From contig DCWO01000024.1 in the NCBI GenBank assembly GCA_002328865.1, positions 1 through 29,511 of the forward strand: a stretch of DNA of 29,511 nt, in the 5' to 3' direction. Within the stretch, counting starts at the first letter, position 1. Each line of letters opens with the position of its first letter. Both the position numbers and the translations under genes were made by a program. Below the pieces are notes generated by a model. That model worked only from the letters and a program-made list of their open reading frames with translations, was not told the DNA's origin and did no database searches. Of the stretch, positions 1 to 6,699 are shown piece by piece. This stretch comes from Dehalococcoidia bacterium UBA2160 (GTDB lineage: Bacteria > Chloroflexota > Dehalococcoidia > Lucifugimonadales > UBA1123).

Positions 1-67
1 TGTCAAGTGCGACAACCTGGTCTTCGGCGTCAGCGCAGACAGGCCGAGACGACGAACCTCGAACGGA

Positions 68-235
68 TCAAGCGCCGTGGCATTTCTTGAATTTCTTTCC
101 GCTGCCGCACGGGCACCGCGAATTGCGTCCGACCTTGCCGGCGGCACGAACCTTCTCGGCGCCGATAGATTTGTTTTGGCAATCCACGCAGGTGCACGCG
201 GTTGGGTGTTCTTCTATCCAGTTTGGTCTGACCAT
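68..235 (-). CDS. 55-residue SEC-C zinc-knuckle protein
   Basis: A short reading frame from ATG at 235 to TGA at 68. Its C-terminus is a textbook SEC-C motif: RNSRCPCGSGKKFKKCHGA, with Cys41, Cys43, Cys52 and His53 as the expected zinc ligands. SEC-C is the zinc-binding tail of SecA and also occurs alone or on small proteins. A second cysteine cluster lies at residues 14-19 (CTCVDC), so the protein may bind two metal ions. GAGGA lies only 3 bases before the ATG, which is tight spacing. An in-frame TAG at 257-259 rules out a much longer version in this frame. The frame overlapping the start (ending at 214) reads acceptably protein-like, so a frameshifted longer gene cannot be excluded. The specific function is unknown; a role in protein or nucleic-acid binding is a guess. 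Confidence 0.7.
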   Translation of the reverse strand: MVRPNWIEEHPTACTCVDCQNKSIGAEKVRAAGKVGRNSRCPCGSGKKFKKCHGA

Positions 236-398
236 GGGTCCTCGCAATTGCGCTCGCTATCGCCGAAATACAGCGGTTCGATGACCGGATTTGCGATGGC
301 GGAATCTGGATCGAAGCCCTCATACTGTACAGGACGGCGTCCACGAGCGTCGAGCCTAAGGCCATCGCGCCGATGCCAATACCTGTTACAATAGTTCG

Positions 399-426
399 TT
401 GACATCGACACGAATCTAAATATCGA
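399..426 (+). promoter_or_regulatory. Possible promoter of the DEAD-box helicase
   Basis: A perfect TTGACA at 399-404 is followed after 16 bases by a poor TATCGA at 421-426. The distance to the helicase start is suitable. The -10 box is weak, so this is tentative. TACAAT at 387-392 is an alternative -10 without a good partner. Confidence 0.35.
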
Positions 427-483
427 GACACGACATCGGGCTAAGAGTGTGACTTGGCTCAATGCAGTCAAGGAGCGCTCCAA

Positions 484-1959
484 CTGAATTTCGAACAATT
501 TGACCTAGACCCGTGCATTCTCGACGGCGTGGATGCACTGGGTTACACCGAACCCACGCCCATACAAGAACAAGCCATTCCCGCGGTGCTCGAAGGAAAC
601 GACCTGCTCGGCGTCGCTCAAACCGGCACCGGCAAGACCGCCGCTTTCATTCTACCCATTCTTCAGCGAATGATGACCGACCGGTCGCGCCGAGTCAGAG
701 CCCTGATCGTCGCGCCGACACGTGAGTTGGCGGAGCAGATCCACCAGACCGCCGTGGACCTCGGCGCAGGCGCCAGAGTTCGCAGCGTTGCCATCTACGG
801 CGGCGTGAGCAAGAACCCCCAGATTTCCGCACTGCGACGCGGCGCCGATATCGTCGTCGCATGTCCCGGTCGCCTGTTGGACCACCTTCGGGACGGCGCC
901 ATCGACATCTCGCAGATCGACGTGCTGGTGTTGGATGAGGCGGACATGATGTGCGACATGGGGTTCCTGCCTGATGTCCGACGCATCCTCGAGTACGTGC
1001 CCAAGCAACGCCAAACCCTCTTTTTCAGCGCGACCATGCCGGACGAGATCCGGGCGCTGACCAAAGACATCCTCACTAACCCGACAACCGTTCAGATCGG
1101 CATGATGGCGCCGGTGGAGACGGTCTCCCACGCACTCTACCCGGTTGGAGAGCGCATGAAGACCAGGATGCTTCTGGCGTTGTTGCACCAGGTGGCGACG
1201 GGCCGCGTGCTGGTTTTCACCCGCACCAAGCATCGGGCTCGAAGACTAGCGGAAGAGCTGGAGAGAAAACGATACCGCGTCGCGGCGCTGCAGGGGAACA
1301 TGGCCCAAGCGCGCAGGCAAAGGGCGCTGGACGGATTCCGCGACGGGAAATTCGACATCCTGGTGGCCACGGACATCGCATCGCGCGGCATCGACGTCTC
1401 GCAGATATCGCACGTGATCAACTACGACATGCCGATGACCGTCGACGCGTACACCCATCGCATCGGCCGGACCGGGCGCGCCCAGGAGACCGGAGAGGCG
1501 CTCACGCTGATGGTTCACGACGACGAATCGTTGGTGCGCCGGATCGAAAAGCTATTGCGAACCAAAATCGAGCGACGCCGGATGCCCGACTTCGACTACG
1601 GCGGATACTCGCCTGCGAGGCCGTCGACAGACGATAGGAATGGCCGTGGCGCAAGTCGCCCCCGACCGGATGGCAACGGACGCAGGCGTGACGAGAATGT
1701 GACAAGGCGCGATATGAGCCCGTCGAGGGGCAACGGAAGCGAACCGAGGCGCAATGGGAGGCCAGCGGCCAGGCCGCAAAACCCCGACGCCAGCCCGGTC
1801 GCTGCCAGCAACGGCCGGTCCGTGTATCGAGCCGCTCCATCGGGCTCCTCAAATGGCGCGGGATCGAACGGCCCCGAGCGTCGTCGTCGACCACATCGAG
1901 GAAAGCGATACGCGCCAGCCGGTGGGCGACCACCAGGGCAGCGTCCAAGTCCTCGATAG
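484..1959 (+). CDS. DEAD-box ATP-dependent RNA helicase (RhlE/DeaD type)
   Basis: ATP-driven RNA unwinding, typically in ribosome assembly, mRNA decay or cold adaptation. All family motifs are present, numbered from a CTG start at 484: Q motif TEPTPIQ (about 22-28), Walker A AQTGTGKT (45-52), PTRELA (79-84), DEAD (151-154), SAT (182-184), VFTRTK, ATDIASRGIDV and HRIGRTGRA. After about residue 370 the protein becomes an Arg/Gly/Asn/Pro-rich basic tail of roughly 110 residues, a common RNA-binding extension. Start choice: AAGGAG at 470-475 sits 8 bases before CTG at 484, giving an N-terminus NFEQFDLDP that matches the family. A TTG at 454 in the same frame would add 10 residues but has no visible ribosome site. 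The gene stands alone on the plus strand. Family assignment is secure; the start is not. Confidence 0.93.
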   Translation: MNFEQFDLDPCILDGVDALGYTEPTPIQEQAIPAVLEGNDLLGVAQTGTGKTAAFILPILQRMMTDRSRRVRALIVAPTRELAEQIHQTAVDLGAGARVRSVAIYGGVSKNPQISALRRGADIVVACPGRLLDHLRDGAIDISQIDVLVLDEADMMCDMGFLPDVRRILEYVPKQRQTLFFSATMPDEIRALTKDILTNPTTVQIGMMAPVETVSHALYPVGERMKTRMLLALLHQVATGRVLVFTRTKHRARRLAEELERKRYRVAALQGNMAQARRQRALDGFRDGKFDILVATDIASRGIDVSQISHVINYDMPMTVDAYTHRIGRTGRAQETGEALTLMVHDDESLVRRIEKLLRTKIERRRMPDFDYGGYSPARPSTDDRNGRGASRPRPDGNGRRRDENVTRRDMSPSRGNGSEPRRNGRPAARPQNPDASPVAASNGRSVYRAAPSGSSNGAGSNGPERRRRPHRGKRYAPAGGRPPGQRPSPR

Positions 1960-1971
1960 CAATCGGTCAGG

Positions 1972-2457
1972 CTACCCCCACCGGCGAAGCAGCTCTTCCA
2001 GCGGGGTGAACTCGCCGGCCCACCACTCGTACGCCTTCTTGCCCTCGTCTTCGAGGACGCGTCCGAGCACGAGCAACGGCGGATTCAGGCGATCGGCGAG
2101 CTCATCGAGTTTGACGTAGGGCCGATTGCGCCTGCCGAACGCCTCGTAGCCGACGCTGTAGACCACGCCCGCCAGCGGCGTAGACAGTATTGCGCCGCTG
2201 CAAAGAACACAGGGCGCCGTGCTCGAGTAGAGCGTCGATCCGGCAAGCACGTCTTCCGACAGATCCTTGCGGGCCTGCACTACCAACCGATACTCGGCGT
2301 GCTGAAAGCTGTCATCGTCGGTGTTGACGGTGTTCATCGCCCGCATGATGATCTCACCGTCGCTCACCAACACCGCGCCGAAGGGTTCGTCGCCGTTCTT
2401 CCCAGCCTCGATTGCCAGCCTGTGGCACTCCCTGATGAACTCGTGATGCTCTTCCAT
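1972..2457 (-). CDS. Nucleoside/guanine deaminase-like protein (CDA fold)
   Basis: A 161-residue zinc-dependent deaminase of the cytidine/deoxycytidylate deaminase superfamily. The zinc site is visible: HAE at residues 53-55 (His ligand and proton-shuttle Glu) and PCVLC at 82-86 (two Cys ligands). Length and motif spacing fit the guanine deaminase / tRNA adenosine deaminase branch. Motifs alone do not settle the substrate, but the low basic content argues against a tRNA enzyme. The start is ATG at 2457, preceded by GGGAGATG. An upstream extension would run into the MFS gene and is not protein-like. The MFS gene ends 40 bases upstream on the same strand, so the two are probably co-transcribed, which hints at uptake and deamination of a nitrogenous compound (inference). 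Confidence 0.85.
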   Translation of the reverse strand: MEEHHEFIRECHRLAIEAGKNGDEPFGAVLVSDGEIIMRAMNTVNTDDDSFQHAEYRLVVQARKDLSEDVLAGSTLYSSTAPCVLCSGAILSTPLAGVVYSVGYEAFGRRNRPYVKLDELADRLNPPLLVLGRVLEDEGKKAYEWWAGEFTPLEELLRRWG

Positions 2458-2497
2458 GTCATCTCCCGTTCTTGTTCGCCCGCTTTCCGGGCCGATT

Positions 2498-3796
2498 TCA
2501 TCGATGCCCAGCGGCGCCGGATCTAAGCCGTTCCGGCAACACCGGTGACCGAGCCATGAACACCAGCCCCATCGACACAAGCGCCGCAGCCGAGAATCCG
2601 TAGAACGCCAGTTCGAAGCTGTCCGTTCTGTCGAAGACGAACCCCGAGATGATCGGTCCCATGATGATGCCCAGCATCTGAACCGAGCTGCGGAAGCCCT
2701 GTATGGTCGCGTAGGACCTTCTTCCGAAGTAGTCGGCGATCAACGACTGCGGTATCACGGATATCCCGCCCTGGGCGGCGGCGTACGCCACCAGAGCCGG
2801 TATGACTTGAGTCACGCTGGACGACCTCGCCATGAACACAATCGACACCGACATCATCGCCAAAGACGCGACCATCACATAGCGCTTGTTCACGTAATCG
2901 CCCAGTGCGCTTAGGCCAAAACGGCCCGGAATGCTCATGATCCCGACCGACCCGGCCAGCGTCGCCGCCGCTACCGCCGACGCGCCAAGATCGACGAAAA
3001 ACGGCACGAGCCACAGACCGACCCCTCCACTAACCAGAGACCTAGCCATGATGGACAGCGTCAGATACCAGAAGCTCGACGTCTTCAGCGCTTCCCTCGC
3101 GGTGAAGTCGTTCGACAGGTCGAGTGACGGCGGACGAGGCGCGTCGCCCCGGTTCTGCGCTTCTTCCGGCGCTTTGCCGTCCGGATAGTAGCCATACTGC
3201 TCCGGTCGATGTCGCATCACGGCCGCGATCGGCACGCCTACCGCGGCGATTCCCACACCGACTATCGTCGCCGCATCCCGCCAGCCGTATTGCGCGACCA
3301 TCCAGCCTACGCCGGGCACCAGCAACCCGCCCAAGCCGACGCCGGACCACTGTATCCCGAACGCCAGGCCTCGCTTGCGATTGAACCAGTTGGCCACGGC
3401 GGCAGTGATGGGCGTGCTCATGCCCAGGCTGTTCCCCAGCGCGATCAAGAATATGTAGACAACGAAGAAGGACGCGAGGGAATTGATCCGGCTCATCAGG
3501 ATGTAGCCCAACCCCATGAGTGGTATGCCGACCATCATGAGCCTGCGCGGCCCGAGCCGGTCGACGGCCATGCCCTCAATCGGCCCGAGCATTCCCGATT
3601 CGAGGCGCGCCACGGAAAAGACGATGGCGATTACGCCGTAGCTCCATCCGAACTCTTCGCTGAGGGGGATGATGAAGTTGCCGAAGCCGTGGAAGTTGAT
3701 GCCCGAGGAGATCGCCATGCCGAATCCGCCGGCGATGACGATCCACCAACCAAAGAAGAACCGCTTTTGCTGTTGTGGTTGGACCTCTTGGGCCAT
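2498..3796 (-). CDS. MFS transporter, monocarboxylate/oxalate-formate porter-like
   Basis: A 432-residue major facilitator with about 12 hydrophobic segments. It has the N-terminal FFFGWWIVIAGG start seen in monocarboxylate-porter-like and oxalate:formate antiporter-like MFS proteins, and a DRLGPRRLM loop between segments 2 and 3 (MFS motif A). A central hydrophilic loop lies near residues 215-235. The start is ATG at 3796 with GAGG 5 bases upstream. The deaminase gene follows 40 bases downstream. The upstream leader carries two interleaved inverted repeats (listed separately). The substrate cannot be read from the sequence. The formyl-CoA transferase-like gene nearby, on the same strand but not in the same operon, makes a small carboxylic acid attractive but unproven. 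Confidence 0.88.
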   Translation of the reverse strand: MAQEVQPQQQKRFFFGWWIVIAGGFGMAISSGINFHGFGNFIIPLSEEFGWSYGVIAIVFSVARLESGMLGPIEGMAVDRLGPRRLMMVGIPLMGLGYILMSRINSLASFFVVYIFLIALGNSLGMSTPITAAVANWFNRKRGLAFGIQWSGVGLGGLLVPGVGWMVAQYGWRDAATIVGVGIAAVGVPIAAVMRHRPEQYGYYPDGKAPEEAQNRGDAPRPPSLDLSNDFTAREALKTSSFWYLTLSIMARSLVSGGVGLWLVPFFVDLGASAVAAATLAGSVGIMSIPGRFGLSALGDYVNKRYVMVASLAMMSVSIVFMARSSSVTQVIPALVAYAAAQGGISVIPQSLIADYFGRRSYATIQGFRSSVQMLGIIMGPIISGFVFDRTDSFELAFYGFSAAALVSMGLVFMARSPVLPERLRSGAAGHR

Positions 3797-3820
3797 CGGC
3801 GCCTCGACGCGTGCCTTCCT

Positions 3821-3868
3821 GGAATCAAGTTAGGCTGGGCTTCCAAGGTTGCTTGATTCCGGGAAGCC
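3821..3868 (-). promoter_or_regulatory. Interleaved inverted repeats (pseudoknot-like leader) before the MFS gene
   Basis: Two perfect inverted repeats overlap in an A-B-A'-B' order. GGAATCAAG at 3821-3829 pairs with CTTGATTCC at 3852-3860 (9 bp), and GGCTTCC at 3838-3844 pairs with GGAAGCC at 3862-3868 (7 bp). In the minus-strand transcript this order can form an H-type pseudoknot with connecting loops of 1, 7 and 8 bases, or two mutually exclusive hairpins. It ends 24 bases before the MFS start codon, and the ribosome site lies in that gap. TAGAAT just upstream on the minus strand could be a -10 box. A protein operator is the alternative reading. Confidence 0.45.
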
Positions 3869-4085
3869 ATCAGGATTCTATCACCTGAACGGCTCCCCAA
3901 GCGATCAAATTCTGGCGTGCCTGACGGTGACCGCTCAGGGTGACTTGGATTGGAAAGTTCAAAGAGTTACTGACCTTCCGCAATGGTGCTCACCTCTCTG
4001 CACTCCCAACATTCCTCCAGCCTGATAAAGTGACACGAACATCAGCCCGCTGAAAAACTCAAAACAGACTTTGGGAGGAACCGAT

Positions 4086-4394
4086 ATGCAGCAGCCCCAA
4101 CCGTCAGGATACGCCGCAGTGCTGGCGAACGCCGACCCTCAACTTTCCGAATGGATGACGTCCGGACGTGCGTTCATCATGAACGACGGCGCCCTGTCCG
4201 CCAAGGTCAAGACACTCATGACGATGTTGTGCGACGCGCTGCTGGCCCACGAGAGCGGGGTCAAGGCGATATCAAACCGCGCCCGGGCGATGGGCGCATC
4301 CGAGGAAGAGATATCGGAGACGATCCGCGTGGCGTTCTGGATGGGCGGTCTGCCCGCCCTAGTCACGGGCGTCAACGCATTCCAGGAGGAGTGA
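4086..4394 (+). CDS. Carboxymuconolactone decarboxylase (CMD/AhpD-fold) family protein without the CxxC pair
   Basis: A 102-residue single-domain protein of the CMD/AhpD fold. The C-terminal signature AMGASEEEISE followed by AFWMGGLPAL is typical. The redox CxxC and following His used by AhpD peroxidases are absent: the equivalent positions read Ser57, Lys60 and Asn64. A thiol peroxidase role is therefore unlikely, and a lactone decarboxylase or unknown activity remains open. Cys49 is the only cysteine. The start is ATG at 4086 with GGGAGGAA just upstream; a TTG at 4071 is not needed. The gene ends 2 bases before the convergent CoA transferase. Confidence 0.82.
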   Translation: MQQPQPSGYAAVLANADPQLSEWMTSGRAFIMNDGALSAKVKTLMTMLCDALLAHESGVKAISNRARAMGASEEEISETIRVAFWMGGLPALVTGVNAFQEE

Positions 4395-4396
4395 GA

Positions 4397-5614
4397 CTAC
4401 AGGACGACCTTATCTCGACGAAGCTCGTCCAGATCGGTCTGAGACAGCCCGCCCAGATTCGTGAACACGTGGTCCGTGTGCTCGCCGTACAGGGGCGGGC
4501 GTTCGAGCTCGACAGGCGAGTCCGAGAGGCGCACCGGGCATCCGATCATCGGGTACTGGCCCCTTGTCGGGTGCTGGACGTCGGCAACGGTGTTCCGCTC
4601 ACGCAGGTGTGCGTTGTCCAGCACCTCCGCGGTGTTCAGCACGGCGCCGCACGGCACGCCTTTGGATGCGAACGCCTTCATGACCGTGTGCTTGTCTCGA
4701 CTCGCCGCCCAATTCGCAACGATGGCGGACAGGTCTTCGATGTTTGCCGCCCGGTCATCGGGGTCAGCGAAACGCGGGTCGTCGAGCAGATCTTCGCGGC
4801 CAATCGCCTGCATGCCCGCCTTGAACATCCCTGGGTTGTCCGGCGGCATCGTCAGGTACACGTAGTCGTTGGGTCCGCCGGGCGCGCAGGCGAACAGACC
4901 TCCCACCGAGTCCGGCCGCCGGCTCTCATGGCTATTCTGCCTCGGCTCCGGTGTGCCGTCGGTGAGGGTGCCGGTGAAACGGACGCGGGTCAGGTTGAGC
5001 ACCGCCTCTTGCATCGCGACCTCCACCATCTGCCCTGTTCCGGTCGTGGCCCGCTGAACGATGGCCGCCAGAATTCCGATGGCCATATGCATTCCAGTGC
5101 CTGAGTCGCCGACACCGGCGCCGTGCATGGCTGGCGGACGGTCGTCGAATCCGGTGCAACTCAACGCGCCGCTGGTGGCCTGGGCCACCTGTTCAAAGCA
5201 CTTGTAGTCGGAGTACGGCCCGTAACCGCCGAAACCCTTCACCGACGCGTAGATCAGCCGCGGATTTATCTGCTTGAGGTCTTCGTAGCCCAGCCCGAGA
5301 CGGTCCATGGCGCCCGGACCCCTGTTCTCCACCATGACGTCCGCTTCGCCGATCAGCGTCTTGAACAGGTCCTTGCCGCGCTCGTCGCGTAGATTGAGCG
5401 TGGTGCTCTTCTTGTTGTTGTTCAGAAGCAGGTAGAAGTAGCTGTCGAGATCCGGGTCGTCTCGGCGCAACCAACGCGAGCGGTCGCCCCTGCCGTCGGC
5501 CATCTCGATCTTGATCACCTCGGCGCCGAGCCAGGCAAGCATCTGGGTGCAGGAAGGGCCCGCCTGGTCGTGGGTCATGTCGATCACTCTGATGCCGTCA
5601 AGCGCCTTGCTCAT
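4397..5614 (-). CDS. Family III CoA transferase (CaiB/BaiF), formyl-CoA:oxalate CoA-transferase-like
   Basis: A 405-residue family III CoA transferase. From memory of the Oxalobacter Frc sequence, the N-terminus (LDGIRVIDMTHDQAGPSCTQ, then GAEVIKIE), DVMVENRGPGAMDRLG, NPRLIYASVKGFGG, GDSGTGMHMAIGILAA and GIPCG/GVPCGAVL segments all align closely. The catalytic aspartate of the family is Asp170 in the GDSGTGMH segment, forming the aspartyl-CoA thioester intermediate. The C-terminal GEHTDHVF is also typical. The start is ATG at 5614 with AAGGAG just upstream. No oxalyl-CoA decarboxylase gene is in the window, so true oxalate use is not shown; another acyl-CoA pair (for example succinyl-CoA donor) is equally possible. 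It follows the homocysteine methyltransferase by 96 bases on the same strand. Confidence 0.9.
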   Translation of the reverse strand: MSKALDGIRVIDMTHDQAGPSCTQMLAWLGAEVIKIEMADGRGDRSRWLRRDDPDLDSYFYLLLNNNKKSTTLNLRDERGKDLFKTLIGEADVMVENRGPGAMDRLGLGYEDLKQINPRLIYASVKGFGGYGPYSDYKCFEQVAQATSGALSCTGFDDRPPAMHGAGVGDSGTGMHMAIGILAAIVQRATTGTGQMVEVAMQEAVLNLTRVRFTGTLTDGTPEPRQNSHESRRPDSVGGLFACAPGGPNDYVYLTMPPDNPGMFKAGMQAIGREDLLDDPRFADPDDRAANIEDLSAIVANWAASRDKHTVMKAFASKGVPCGAVLNTAEVLDNAHLRERNTVADVQHPTRGQYPMIGCPVRLSDSPVELERPPLYGEHTDHVFTNLGGLSQTDLDELRRDKVVL

Positions 5615-5710
5615 TGGTTCTCCTTCGTCGATTCTCGCAGCGGGTTCGCTATGACCACGGTTGATGGTCAGCCTTGTTGTTCATCGCAATCGAAGCGATG
5701 TCTGCCAGCG

Positions 5711-6640
5711 TCATACCTGCGGGACATGAGTGGGCAGGCCTTCTTTCAGCACCCTTATGTGCTCCGGGGTCGTGCCGCAGCACCCTCCGATGACCTGGAC
5801 GCCCATCCCAGCCCACTTTTGCGCCTCGGTAAGGTAGTCTTCAGGCGACATGATGTCTTTGAACTGCCAGTTGGGCATTACGAAATTCCCGGAATGGGGA
5901 AAGGCGCCCATGCTTCCGCTCCATTGCTCTTTGACCACGCTCAAAGCTGGGATCGTGTTTTCGATCTCCGTGTGCATCACTGCGATCAAGGATCCGCCCA
6001 ATCCGCCCAGTTGGTCCAGGGCTTCGTCGAAGGCATCGTCTTGTCCTCTGTTGAGCAGGAATACGTCGCCGTCGTTACTCGTTCGACAACTGTACCCAAC
6101 CCACACGGGAAGGCCCGTAGAAACTGCGGATTCGATGGCCAAAGCCGACTACCCCATATCGACCATCATCTCCATCAGAATCAGATCAACCCCTGCTTCG
6201 GCCAACAGTTCTGCCTGCTCTCTGTAGTTCGCCTTGGCAACGCTAAGCGAGGGCATGAACTCTTCGTTGTTGCGTGGCATGAAGGTCGAGATCGCGCCAG
6301 CGACGTATATGGGTCTATCGACTTCGGCGGCGTTGATTGCCTCATTGACCAAGGACACACTGCGCGTATTGATGTCTGCGACCAAGTCTCCCAGGCCGGC
6401 GCCTTCCAAAGAGTGCCTACACGTTGCGAAGGTGTTGGTAATGACGATGTCCGCTCCCGCCTGGATATAGTCCTCGTGGACCTGTCGGACTACTTCGGGA
6501 TGAGTATGGATCGCGGCGCCGCTCCAAGCCACCGAGTCCATGGGCACGCCACGGCGCTCCAACTCGGTCCCCGTGCCGCCATCCAAAACAACGATCTCGC
6601 CGTCGTCCAGTCTCCGACGCAATTCATCAAACGTGGTCAT
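5711..6640 (-). pseudogene. Homocysteine S-methyltransferase interrupted by an in-frame TAG
   Basis: The frame from ATG at 6640 (GGAGG upstream) to TGA at 5711 encodes a complete homocysteine S-methyltransferase barrel of about 308 residues but contains TAG at 6149-6151 (codon 164). Both halves stay in the same frame. The first has VLDGGTGTELERRG and ITNTFAT. The second has the zinc-site Cys185 in VGYSC and Cys287-Cys288 in IGGCCGTTPEHI. Only the single stop codon breaks the gene. The family methylates homocysteine from S-methylmethionine, SAM or betaine; the donor here is unknown. TAG serves as an ordinary stop elsewhere in the window (metH, helicase, deaminase), so recoding is unlikely. A nonsense mutation or a base-call error is the simplest view. 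The intact metH next door would cover the loss. Restart from TTG at 6142 is possible but would lack half the barrel. Confidence 0.85.
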
Positions 6641-6699
6641 GGAAAACCTCCGGCTACACTGCCCGCCACTGCCAAACCAACTACATCTGGATTCAGACC

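Noticed and set aside
4086..4394. AhpD-type peroxidase, possibly with selenocysteine
   Set aside because: The CxxC positions hold Ser and Lys, and no in-frame TGA is present.
6149..6151. Pyrrolysine insertion at the TAG in the homocysteine methyltransferase
   Set aside because: Pyrrolysine is known from methylamine methyltransferases, not this family; the TAG is not at an active-site position, and TAG is a normal stop for several genes here.
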